DNA of 31,682 nt, from NCBI GenBank assembly GCA_013152215.1, contig JAADGT010000021.1:1-31682 (forward strand). Reading direction: 5' to 3'. The stretch is from Deltaproteobacteria bacterium (lineage in GTDB: Bacteria; Desulfobacterota; Deferrisomatia; Deferrisomatales; Deferrisomataceae). Made by a program: the position numbers and the translations under genes. The notes below the pieces were generated by a model. It had not been told where the DNA came from and made no database searches. It saw only the letters and a program-made list of their open reading frames with translations. Below, piece after piece: positions 23,772-31,312 of this stretch (positions are counted from its first letter, which is position 1; each line of letters starts with the position of its first letter).

Positions 23772-25094
23772 CTACCCCCCCAACAATTCGGATGTCCGGG
23801 GTATCACATAGGGGCCTTCCGGGATCACCGCCACGTGGGGATCGCCGCTTTCCTCTACGCTCTCCATAACGGCCACCGCTGGATCGGTGCACCGATCAAC
23901 ACAAACGTACTCCCACTGCCCCGCGCCTAATCCCGGGGCGTACAAGGAAACGCGGCCATGGGAGAGGGCCTGCGCCAGCTTCTCCGTCTGCCATTGGTCC
24001 ACGCTCGTCCGGGCACCCGGTCGCTGGATCCAGCGCAGGTACTCGCGCGGACCACGCTTCCGAAGCTCCTTTTGAGCGGCCAAGAACGACGCCGACCCCA
24101 TCCCCTCGGAACACTCGGAGACGATGACGATCCTGCCACCGGGCTCGAGAATACCCAGGGCGGTGACCATTCCCTTCACCGTCTGGTAGTACGTTTTGTC
24201 CAAGGGAAACCCACCCGCAGACGTCAACACCGTATGAAACTTCCTGGGCAGGATTACCTCCGAGATAGATTTGGCGTGGGCCACGGCCTCCTGGTGACTC
24301 TTCACGATGTCCCCGCCGTTGACGAACACGAGACGACGATTCTCATCCACCACCGTATTCACCGCGAACATGGGTCCGATCATACGAAGAATTTCGAGCT
24401 GCTCTTCGTGGAGCGGGTTTCCGTCCAGGACGCAGCTGCTGGCTCGCGGATGCTCCATGAATCCCGGGGAGTGGATCGCAAGGATCGTGTCCCGGTGCGC
24501 GATTCCTGGGGTGACCACCTTCCGTCCCCCTGAGTACCCGGCCATGAAATGGGGTTCGATCAGTCCCGTGACGATTCGGACCTCGGCCTCCACGAACCGG
24601 CGATCGAGCAAGACGGGCGTGCCTCGCCGGGTCTCCCCAAGAAACACGTGGGCATCGTGATCCCCCGCATGGTGGTTCTCCACCCGAACGGAACCGTACA
24701 CCGCCTCGTCCCCGACGATGAACCGCTTCTCCTCCTCCGTGGCGGGGCGGTGGAGTCCCGTGGCGATCAGGATCGTCACACGGTCTTCCGGAACCCCTGC
24801 CTCTTCGAGCTCCCTCAGGATCGCTGGCAGGAGAAGCCCATTGGGAACCGGCCGCGTGATATCGCAAACCAAGACACACGCCCGTCCTCCCCCCCTGGCG
24901 AAATCCCGGAGGGGGGCCGTGCCGATCGGACTCTCCAAAGCTCTCCGGACCGCCCCAGCCGGATCGTCCAGCGGCTCCGTCGCGTTCTTGCGCACCACGT
25001 GGACCCGACATCTCTCCGGCAACCGAACCTCTAGCCCCCGGGTTCCGTACCAGAGACGCAAACCTTGGACCGTACGCTCAGGGGACCCATCCAT
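23772..25094 (-). CDS. LarA-family nickel-pincer-nucleotide 2-hydroxyacid racemase/epimerase
   Basis: 440 residues from ATG 25094, 7 bp after the dehydrogenase stop. Longer in-frame starts would overlap that gene. LarA enzymes racemise lactate or epimerise other 2-hydroxyacids using a nickel-pincer nucleotide covalently held by a lysine. The catalytic set of Lactiplantibacillus LarA is preserved in order and spacing: Arg81 in DITRPVPN, His115 in ATGLHRP, His182 in GLIEPHFMAG, Lys192 in SGGRK, and His208 in ILAIHSPGF. The cofactor makers LarB, LarC and LarE are not in the window and must be elsewhere if it is active. Substrate is unknown; context suggests the acid oxidised by GlcDEF. It would convert the L form to the D form that GlcD-type enzymes use. 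Confidence 0.9.
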   Translation of the reverse strand: MDGSPERTVQGLRLWYGTRGLEVRLPERCRVHVVRKNATEPLDDPAGAVRRALESPIGTAPLRDFARGGGRACVLVCDITRPVPNGLLLPAILRELEEAGVPEDRVTILIATGLHRPATEEEKRFIVGDEAVYGSVRVENHHAGDHDAHVFLGETRRGTPVLLDRRFVEAEVRIVTGLIEPHFMAGYSGGRKVVTPGIAHRDTILAIHSPGFMEHPRASSCVLDGNPLHEEQLEILRMIGPMFAVNTVVDENRRLVFVNGGDIVKSHQEAVAHAKSISEVILPRKFHTVLTSAGGFPLDKTYYQTVKGMVTALGILEPGGRIVIVSECSEGMGSASFLAAQKELRKRGPREYLRWIQRPGARTSVDQWQTEKLAQALSHGRVSLYAPGLGAGQWEYVCVDRCTDPAVAVMESVEESGDPHVAVIPEGPYVIPRTSELLGG

Positions 25095-25101
25095 CGGCGG
25101 A

Positions 25102-26388
25102 TCACCCTTCGCGCAGCACGATCCGTCGCAAATCCCCCTCCCAGGCAGCCTCCAGCACGGCCCCCATGTACCGATCCACATCTTCGGTTGTGAGGGGCAC
25201 GGGCATGTTTTGGAGCTTGCTCTCCAGCTGCGGATCTTTCGCGGCCCGGAGGGCAGCTTCCAGAGCCTCTCGGTCCAGCCCATCCACCTCTTTGAGGGAG
25301 GTCGGAAACCCGATCCGCCGATTAAACTCGATCATGGCCTCAGCCACCGCGATCCCTAGGTCCTTACCGGAGAGCGACCCGAGATCTGCCCGGCCGTACC
25401 CAAGGCGCTGGTAGACCTCCCCCACTTTCCGCACGCGGTCCTCCACCGCAGGGCTGAAAAACACGGTGTAGTAAGGATTCATGAGGGCACACGCCCGTCC
25501 ATGGCTCAGGTACTTCACGAAGGAAAAGCTGTTCAGGTGAGCGCCGCTGGTTCCCCCAACCATGATCGCGTAGCCGCCCAGATCGGTTCCCAGAGCGACG
25601 AGCTCCCGGCCCTCTTTGTCCGACAGCTCCTTCGCCAACCGGGGCAGGCCCTGGAGAATCAACTCAATGCCGGTCAAGGCGATGGGCTCCACTGTGGCAG
25701 CGGCCTCCCCCTTGGCGCCCAAATACACCTCCAGGCAGTGGCTGACCCCGTCCAACCCACCGTCCAATGTCAAGGAGATCGGCTGGGTGTGTGTAAGGGC
25801 GTAGTCAAAAACCGCGCGGGGAGGGACGATGGCGTCGTCCACGATCAGCTTTTTCTGACCCGACACCGGATCCGTGACATTGGAGTATTTGGTGAGGTGA
25901 GCAGCAGAGCTCGCGGCCGTCATCACCGCTACCACGGGCAACACCGTGCGCCCCGTCTGCTCGCACATCCGGGTAACCTGCCCCACGCCGAAATAGGAAT
26001 CGATCTCCGCATCCAGGTCTCCAAACGTGGCGAGCACCGATGCTGCCTTGCACGCATCGATGCCGGAGCCCGATTCCACAGACACCACAACCTCGGCTCG
26101 AGTATGAAGGATATGACCTTCGAGCCGGTATACGTCTTCCCGAGGAGCATTGGGCTTGGCCCCTTCGACTTCGCGGACGATTTCCACCCCCGCATCCCAA
26201 AGCGAGCGTCTTACCACGTCAAGGTGAGGACGAAACCATTCTGAGCGGATTCTGCCCACCAGCAGGGCCCTTCGCCCCACTTGGGCGGTCATGGGGCCCA
26301 CTTCGGGAAGCACGCCCTCCCCAAAGGCGTACTGATCTCCTTTGAACCGCCGCAGGAGCTCCCGCGCTCGTCCCTTCAGGTCAGACAT
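25102..26388 (-). CDS. Iron-containing alcohol dehydrogenase
   Basis: 428 residues from ATG 26388 (GGGAGGGA 6 bp upstream). Group III Fe-dependent ADH (dehydroquinate synthase-like fold): an N-terminal Rossmann-like NAD(P) domain with VVSVESGSGIDACKAAS (about 101-117), and a helical C-terminal metal domain. The metal ligands are likely Asp213 and His217 (DGGLDGVSHCLE), His284 (SGAHLNSF) and His296 (YLSHGRA). It interconverts an alcohol and an aldehyde or ketone; the substrate cannot be told. It is the first gene of the minus-strand catabolic operon, directly behind its promoter. It could reduce an aldehyde formed by the ThDP enzyme or oxidise an alcohol precursor of the hydroxyacid. Confidence 0.9.
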   Translation of the reverse strand: MSDLKGRARELLRRFKGDQYAFGEGVLPEVGPMTAQVGRRALLVGRIRSEWFRPHLDVVRRSLWDAGVEIVREVEGAKPNAPREDVYRLEGHILHTRAEVVVSVESGSGIDACKAASVLATFGDLDAEIDSYFGVGQVTRMCEQTGRTVLPVVAVMTAASSAAHLTKYSNVTDPVSGQKKLIVDDAIVPPRAVFDYALTHTQPISLTLDGGLDGVSHCLEVYLGAKGEAAATVEPIALTGIELILQGLPRLAKELSDKEGRELVALGTDLGGYAIMVGGTSGAHLNSFSFVKYLSHGRACALMNPYYTVFFSPAVEDRVRKVGEVYQRLGYGRADLGSLSGKDLGIAVAEAMIEFNRRIGFPTSLKEVDGLDREALEAALRAAKDPQLESKLQNMPVPLTTEDVDRYMGAVLEAAWEGDLRRIVLREG

Positions 26389-26791
26389 GATGCTCCCTCC
26401 CAGCGTCGAGGTATTCATCATATGATCGCACTTATTACCACCCACATCCCCCACCGTCAACCCCAAAACCACCAAGGGACGTCGGGGGGCCGGGGAACCT
26501 GCAAGGTGAAAGAAGATGGGGAGGGAGCGCGCCTATTTTGTCGCCGGAACAACAGCTTGGTTTGCTAGCCCGCATCATCCCATGAGCGTTCGTCGGGAAA
26601 CCGCTGAGCGTGCGTCAGTTCGGGGCAAGTGCAGCAACGAGGGGCGCAGGCGTACCGGACGGCACATCGAGCCCCGAGGCGCGAGCACGCCCCGAGATGG
26701 CGTTCAATCGGCGGTTGCAGCAGGAGGCTTCATGAGGCTGGCTAGTTGGAGCCTGGAGCTCTCGGCAAAGGCGGGGGGGCATCCATGTCGG
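26389..26791. other. 403-bp region between dehydrogenase and GntR genes
   Basis: Contains the dehydrogenase promoter and operator at 26413-26460. The part from 26461 to 26791 has no coding region with a ribosome binding site, no clear terminator for the GntR gene and no repeat that I can name. Confidence 0.5.
26413..26460 (-). promoter_or_regulatory. Promoter and candidate GntR operator of the catabolic operon
   Basis: On the minus strand TTGACG (26460-26455), 17-bp spacer, TAATAA (26437-26432), 8 bp, then CATATGATGA (26424-26415). The perfect palindrome ATCATATGAT covers 26417-26426. The architecture is identical to the promoter at 12778-12824. The site lies where transcription should start, suitable for repression by the adjacent FCD-type GntR protein. 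Confidence 0.72.
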
Positions 26792-27508
26792 TTACACGGA
26801 TACGTCGTACCGGAACTGCTCGCGCACCACGCGGCAAACATCCTCCAGATGCTCCAGCATCTGCCGTTCCGCCTCGTCGGCGTCCCCGCGCTCGACGGCA
26901 GCAAGAATCCGCGAGTGGTATTCCACTGCCCGATCGGGAGCGCCGGGAATCCGGTTGAACTCGTCCAAAAACCGGTACAACATCTCCCGAATCGCGCCCA
27001 GCACCCTTTGCAGCACCCGATTTCCTGATGCCTCGCCAAGCCCCATGTGAAACGCCAAGTCCCCCTCGGCGAACCCTTTGGCATCCCCGGCCGCGACCTT
27101 CTCCCTCATCGTTCCGAGAATGTCCCTCAGCCGCGCCACCTGGGAAGGCGTGGCCCGCCGAGCAGCCAAACGGGTAACCAGTTTCTCCACGAGGAGCCGC
27201 GCTTCCAGCAACTCGCGGGTGGTCGTTTCGTCCTGCAAAAACGCGTCGAGGAGGGGCCGCATGGTTTCCACCGGCCGAGCCGTTCTCACAAAGGTACCTC
27301 TTCCCTGCTGAGCCTCCACTAACCCCAGGGAAGAAAGACGGTTCAAGGCCTCCCGGATCACGGTCCGAGACACTCCCATCTGTTCCGCCAGGACCTCCTG
27401 AGGCGGAAGCCTCTCCCCGTCTTCCAACGCCCCGGAGAGGATGTCCTTCCGCAGGGTCTCGAAAACCGTCTCGACCAGGTTCTCCCGTTTCACTTGGGTA
27501 GTCGCCAT
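26792..27508 (-). CDS. GntR-family (FadR/FCD) transcriptional regulator
   Basis: 238 residues from ATG 27508 (AAGGATA upstream). The winged helix-turn-helix (about 9-75) shows LRKDILSGALEDGERLPPQEVLAEQMGVSRTVIREAL and GLVEAQQGRGTFV. The FCD ligand domain (about 90-215) has the usual helical pattern with DLAFHMGLGEASGN and EYHSRILAAVERGDADEAERQMLEHLE. FCD regulators typically sense carboxylic acids (lactate, glycolate, pyruvate, uronates), in keeping with the catabolic genes. Its own upstream region has the same ATATGATGA word found at the two operon promoters, so autoregulation is likely. Confidence 0.93.
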   Translation of the reverse strand: MATTQVKRENLVETVFETLRKDILSGALEDGERLPPQEVLAEQMGVSRTVIREALNRLSSLGLVEAQQGRGTFVRTARPVETMRPLLDAFLQDETTTRELLEARLLVEKLVTRLAARRATPSQVARLRDILGTMREKVAAGDAKGFAEGDLAFHMGLGEASGNRVLQRVLGAIREMLYRFLDEFNRIPGAPDRAVEYHSRILAAVERGDADEAERQMLEHLEDVCRVVREQFRYDVSV

Positions 27509-27561
27509 CGGTTTATCCTTGTTTCGTTCAGAGATTCCGTATCCGCTCCCTCGGACACAAC

Positions 27562-27574
27562 TCATCATATCATA
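27562..27574 (-). promoter_or_regulatory. Candidate autoregulatory operator of the GntR gene
   Basis: Minus strand TATGATATGATGA (27574-27562), 54 bp before the GntR start codon. It contains the ATATGATGA word of the two island promoters. TATGAT may also be the -10 hexamer; no good -35 is visible. Confidence 0.5.
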
Positions 27575-27637
27575 CCACCTCACACCCCACACCAGAGCCT
27601 TCTACCCGCCGAGGACAAGCCATGGCCCCCGCCACAC

Positions 27638-28531
27638 TCATCCCCCCACCCCCTCCAGCACCGCTTCCAGCTCCTTGGCGATCTCGTGGGCGGCCTCGAC
27701 CGTGGGCATGGTGAGGGGCGGGCGGACCCCCCCGCCCTTGTACCCCCGCATGGAAAGGGCGAGCTTGAGCCCACCGATGCCGTGGGCGAGGGTGACCAAT
27801 CGTGCCAGCCGGGCGATCCGGCGCTGGAGGGCGAGCGCCTCCTGGTGAGCCCCCCGCCGGAACGCCTCGTACAGGGCCACGCACGCCTCGGGGACGCAGT
27901 TGGCCACGGCCAGGATGGCGCCCACGGCCCCCACGCACAGGGCCGGGTACACCACGCTCGCATTGCCCACGAACACGGCGAACCCCTCGGGGACCACCCG
28001 GCAGGTCTCGGCCAACAGCCCCACGTTGCCCGAGCTGTCCTTCAGGCCCACGATGTTTGGATGCTCGGCCAGCCGGGCCACGGTCTCGGGCGACAGGGCC
28101 ACCCCGGTGAACTGGGGCACACTGTAGAGGAGCACCGGGATCGGCGAGTCGTCCGCCACCCCCCGGAAATGGGCCTCCAGACGATCGGCGGTCATCTGGC
28201 CCTTGAAGTAGTGGGGCGTGATCACCAGGGCGCAGTCGGCCCCCAGCTCGGCGGCCCGGCGGGTGGCCCGAATCGTGTCCCGGGTGGATTCGCGGCCCGT
28301 GCCGGCCATCAGGATCCGGTCGGCCGGGATCGCTTCCCGGGCGGTGGCCAGCACCTGGTCCCGTTCCCGGTCGTCCAAGTACACGGCCTCGCCGTTGGAC
28401 CCGAGAACCAGATATCCGGCGAGCCCGGTCCGATTCCATAGGTCGAGGTTCGTCCGGAACGCGTCCAGGTCCACCTCGTCGCCCCGGAATGGGGTCACCA
28501 CCGGGGGAAGAATCCCTTCGAGCTTTCGCAC
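27638..28531 (-). CDS. Dihydrodipicolinate synthase-family aldolase, resembling 4-hydroxy-2-oxoglutarate aldolase
   Basis: 297 residues from GTG 28531, with AGGGAGGTG upstream; no ATG start nearby has a better site. TIM-barrel class I aldolase: GSNGE at residues 44-48 (GTTGE in true DapA), Tyr136 in YSVPQFTG, and Schiff-base Lys164 in GLKDSSGN. The YSVP and GSNGE variants are typical of the HOGA-like branch, which splits 4-hydroxy-2-oxoglutarate into pyruvate and glyoxylate. Other branches condense or split related oxo-acids, so the substrate is uncertain. Lysine biosynthesis seems unlikely. The gene stands alone, next to the catabolic island. Confidence 0.85.
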   Translation of the reverse strand: MRKLEGILPPVVTPFRGDEVDLDAFRTNLDLWNRTGLAGYLVLGSNGEAVYLDDRERDQVLATAREAIPADRILMAGTGRESTRDTIRATRRAAELGADCALVITPHYFKGQMTADRLEAHFRGVADDSPIPVLLYSVPQFTGVALSPETVARLAEHPNIVGLKDSSGNVGLLAETCRVVPEGFAVFVGNASVVYPALCVGAVGAILAVANCVPEACVALYEAFRRGAHQEALALQRRIARLARLVTLAHGIGGLKLALSMRGYKGGGVRPPLTMPTVEAAHEIAKELEAVLEGVGG

Positions 28532-28606
28532 ACGACACCTCCCTGCAAAAGCGGGTCCCTGAAACGCCCTAGTATCCCACTCTTCCACCGGAACGCAACC
28601 CGGGCG

Positions 28607-29314
28607 TCATCCCCTGCGGAGCCCACGCCGGGGCCGACGGGCCGCAGGGGCCCGGCCCAGGTACACCACGTGGCGACGGGCTCCGGTGACCGGCCGGTGG
28701 ACCCGCACGGAGAACCCGGCGTGCCGGAGGGTCTTCTCGAACCCGGGGTCGTGGTCCTCGCCCCATACCGCGAACACCCCGCCCCGCCGGAGCGCCCGCC
28801 GGGTCGCCTCCACCGCGGCCGTGCCGTACAAGGGGTGGTCCCGCCGGCGGGAGCTCAGGTGGGGCCCCTGGTACAGGTCGAGCACCACGGCGTCCCACAC
28901 CTCGCCGGCCTTTGCAAAACGCCGGATCACGGCGGCCACGTCGGCCACCTCCACGGTCACCCGCGGGTCGTCCACGGCCCGCTCCGTGAGCCCGGCCAGC
29001 GGGCCCCGGCACCACCCGACCACGGTCGGGTTGATCTCGGCCACCCGAACTCGTCCCCCCGGGGGCAGGAGGTTCAGGATGGTACGGAGCGTGTACCCCA
29101 TGCCCAGGCCCCCCACCAGCACCTCGGGATTCCGGCGGCCGACCAGGCCGGCGCAGGCCAGCTCTCCCAGGGCCTCCTCGGATCGGTGGGCGGCGCTCGA
29201 CATGAGCACCCGGCCGGCCACGGTGATCAGGTAGTCCCGCCCCCCCCGGCACCGGAGCTCCAGGGGGCCTTCGCCGGTGCTCACCGAATCCAGGGTCTTC
29301 CAGGGCAGCGCCAT
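28607..29314 (-). CDS. Spermidine synthase-like protein
   Basis: 235 residues. ATG 29314 lies 4 bp after the helicase stop, so the two are probably one transcript. The Rossmann-type core shows GGLGMGYTLRTIL (about 68-80), VAEINPTVVGW (about 91-101) and DAVVLDLYQGP (about 140-150), as in the polyamine synthase/methyltransferase superfamily. The N-terminal beta domain is shortened compared with SpeE, and the strict spermidine synthase signature is not visible. It may aminopropylate or methylate another acceptor. The C-terminus is rich in arginine (RRPRRGLRRG). Confidence 0.82.
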   Translation of the reverse strand: MALPWKTLDSVSTGEGPLELRCRGGRDYLITVAGRVLMSSAAHRSEEALGELACAGLVGRRNPEVLVGGLGMGYTLRTILNLLPPGGRVRVAEINPTVVGWCRGPLAGLTERAVDDPRVTVEVADVAAVIRRFAKAGEVWDAVVLDLYQGPHLSSRRRDHPLYGTAAVEATRRALRRGGVFAVWGEDHDPGFEKTLRHAGFSVRVHRPVTGARRHVVYLGRAPAARRPRRGLRRG

Positions 29315-29318
29315 CGGT

Positions 29319-30536
29319 CTACCGTCCCCTGGACCCCACCGCCCGCGGCCCGGGGCGAGCCCGGGGGGGCCGGGTCTTCGGCCGGGAGCGGGCCCCGTCG
29401 GCCCCAGGAGCCCCGGCCGCGTAGTCGAACCCGGGCACTCTGCGTCGCTCCAGGGGGGCGCCCAGGGCGCGTTCGATGGCCCGAACCATGCCGGCGTCCT
29501 CCGGGGTCGCCAGGGTGAAGGCGTCCCCGGACCGGCGGGCCCGTCCCGTGCGCCCGATCCGGTGGGTGTAGGCGTCCACCGTGTCGGGCATGTCGTAGTT
29601 GATCACGTGGGACACGCCCGCCACGTCGATCCCCCGAGCCGCGATGTCGGTGGCCACGAGGATCCGGAACCTCCCGTCCCGGAACCCCTTGAGGGCGGCC
29701 TGTCGCCGGCTCTGGGACAGGTTCCCCTGGAGCGAGGCGGCTCGGTGGCCGGCCCGGGCGAGCTGTTCGGCGAGCCGCTTCGCCCGGTGCTTGGTCCGGG
29801 TGAACACCAGGACCGACCCCGCCTCGGTGCGGCGCAGCAGCTCCTGCAGGAGCGGTGTCTTCCGATGGGGGGGCACCGGGTACAGGGCGTGGGCCACCGT
29901 GGCCGCGGGGGCCGTGGGATCCACCTGCACGGTCACCGGATCGCGGAGCATCTCCCGAGCCAGGTGTCCGAGCTCCCGGGGCATGGTGGCCGAAAACAGA
30001 AGGGTCTGCCGCTCCCGGGGCAGCCGGCTTAAAATGCGGCGCACGTCGGGCAGGAAACCCATGTCGAACATGCGGTCGGCCTCGTCCAGGACCACCACCT
30101 CCACGGCCGAGAGATCGCAGGTTCCCCGGCCCAGGTGGTCCAGGAGGCGGCCCGGGCAGGCCACCACGATCTCGATCCCGGCCCGGAGCCTTCGGATCTG
30201 GGGGCTCATGCCCACCCCCCCGTACACCGTGAGCGAGCGAAGCCCGGTGGGCCGGCCGAGCGCCTGGAACGACTCGTGGATCTGCTCGGTGAGCTCCCGG
30301 GTGGGTGCGACCACCAGGGCCCGCACCCGGCCTCGGGGGCCGCGGCTGAGGCGATGGAGGATGGGCAGGGCGAACGCCGCGGTCTTACCGGTGCCGGTCT
30401 GGGCGAGGCCCAGCACGTCGCGGCCCTCGAGGGCTGGCGGGATCGAGGCCGCCTGGATAGGGGTGGGGGAAACGAAGCCACAGGCAGCCACTCCGTCCGC
30501 GATGCGCGGATGGAGGCCAAACGATGCGAAGCTCAA
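29319..30536 (-). CDS. DEAD-box RNA helicase
   Basis: 405 residues. The start is TTG 30536, giving MSFASFGLHPRI, the usual N-terminus of RhlE-type helicases; AAAAGGA lies 8 bp upstream. Helicase motifs in order: Q motif (PTPIQAASIP), motif I AQTGTGKT, Ia PTRELTEQI, II LDEADRMFDMGF, III SAT, V ATDIAARGID, VI HRIGRTGRA. The C-terminal extension (about 370-405) is basic and low complexity. It unwinds short RNA duplexes in ribosome assembly or mRNA turnover, often at low temperature. Confidence 0.95.
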   Translation of the reverse strand: MSFASFGLHPRIADGVAACGFVSPTPIQAASIPPALEGRDVLGLAQTGTGKTAAFALPILHRLSRGPRGRVRALVVAPTRELTEQIHESFQALGRPTGLRSLTVYGGVGMSPQIRRLRAGIEIVVACPGRLLDHLGRGTCDLSAVEVVVLDEADRMFDMGFLPDVRRILSRLPRERQTLLFSATMPRELGHLAREMLRDPVTVQVDPTAPAATVAHALYPVPPHRKTPLLQELLRRTEAGSVLVFTRTKHRAKRLAEQLARAGHRAASLQGNLSQSRRQAALKGFRDGRFRILVATDIAARGIDVAGVSHVINYDMPDTVDAYTHRIGRTGRARRSGDAFTLATPEDAGMVRAIERALGAPLERRRVPGFDYAAGAPGADGARSRPKTRPPRARPGPRAVGSRGR

Positions 30537-30721
30537 GCAACTGTCCTTTTCTTTGGGGGAAACCGGAGTTCTTTCGGAGAAGCTTCAGGCGGGGGCTCAG
30601 AAGCGAGGTCGCGTCACCTTACAGGGAACCGGCGGGGAAAGCAAACGCGGGGCTCCCAGGAAGCGGGGAGGCTCGAGAACCTTTTTGGGCCTTCGGCCCG
30701 CTAGGCAGCTAGGCGGCCAGG

Positions 30722-30735
30722 CGGCTCCGGAGCCG
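30722..30735. repeat. 14-bp perfect palindrome between the YkgJ and helicase genes
   Basis: CGGCTCCGGAGCCG in the 254-bp gap 30537-30790. The same gap has CTAGG-type short repeats (30701-30717) and GGGCCTTCGGCCC (30688-30700). None is followed by a T run on the minus strand, so a terminator role for the YkgJ gene is uncertain. Confidence 0.4.
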
Positions 30736-30790
30736 TTGCCGAAGCCCCGGGGGCATGGGGCCCGCACGATCCGGGCTCAGGGGCGGCCGC

Positions 30791-31312
30791 TCATTCTCCC
30801 CACACCGTCCACCTCACCAGGAACGGAAACCGCCGGTCCGGCCGGCGGCGCAGGCGGGCCGGGGGCGGAAACGCGGACAGGAGCCGGGCCTCCACCTCGT
30901 CCGGGTCCACGGCCTCGCACCGCAGGTCGGCCACGAGGCGGCCCTCGTCCTCGTACACCGGGAAGTCCGTGCACCCCGGGGGCTTGGTCGGGGTGTCGTA
31001 CACCGCACACCGGCCGTCCCGGAACGCCGGACAGACGCTTCCGTGGGCGTAGTACATGTCCCCCTCGGCCCGGATCTCCGGCGGGCCCTCCCCCCGGGCC
31101 AGGCGCCGGTCGAACGCCTCCCGGGCCTCCTCGATCCCCCACAGGGCCCGGAGCCGGGGCCAGTCGAGCTCGATCACCAGGCTCTCCAGCCGACAGCACG
31201 GCCGCCGGCACCCTCCGCACCGGGCAATCACCTTCTCGGCCTGGTCCCCCCGGGCGACCCCGCGCAAACGGGAGACCAGGCCGGGCGGCGGCTCCGGTCC
31301 TCCCCTCCTCAT
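30791..31312 (-). CDS. YkgJ-family cysteine-cluster protein
   Basis: 173 residues from ATG 31312, which overlaps the preceding stop as ATGA. Cysteines: CGGCRRPCC (Cys32, 35, 39, 40), VCPAF (Cys94), RCAVYDTPTKPPGC (Cys102, 114), and Cys132. The order CxxCxxxCC - CP - C - C is that of the YkgJ family (PF03692-like), metal or Fe-S binding with unknown reaction. It differs in sequence from the other YkgJ protein in the window (1002-1550) and is coupled to an FAD oxidoreductase/ferredoxin, which suggests a redox or maturation role. Confidence 0.85.
   Translation of the reverse strand: MRRGGPEPPPGLVSRLRGVARGDQAEKVIARCGGCRRPCCRLESLVIELDWPRLRALWGIEEAREAFDRRLARGEGPPEIRAEGDMYYAHGSVCPAFRDGRCAVYDTPTKPPGCTDFPVYEDEGRLVADLRCEAVDPDEVEARLLSAFPPPARLRRRPDRRFPFLVRWTVWGE

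Noticed and set aside
25095..25283. Longer start for the LarA-like protein
   Set aside because: The added residues overlap the dehydrogenase gene and look like out-of-frame text; the LarA alignment begins near 25094.
27580..27963. Minus-strand frame overlapping the aldolase 3' end
   Set aside because: Arg/Ser/Trp-rich shadow of the aldolase in another frame with no ribosome binding site.
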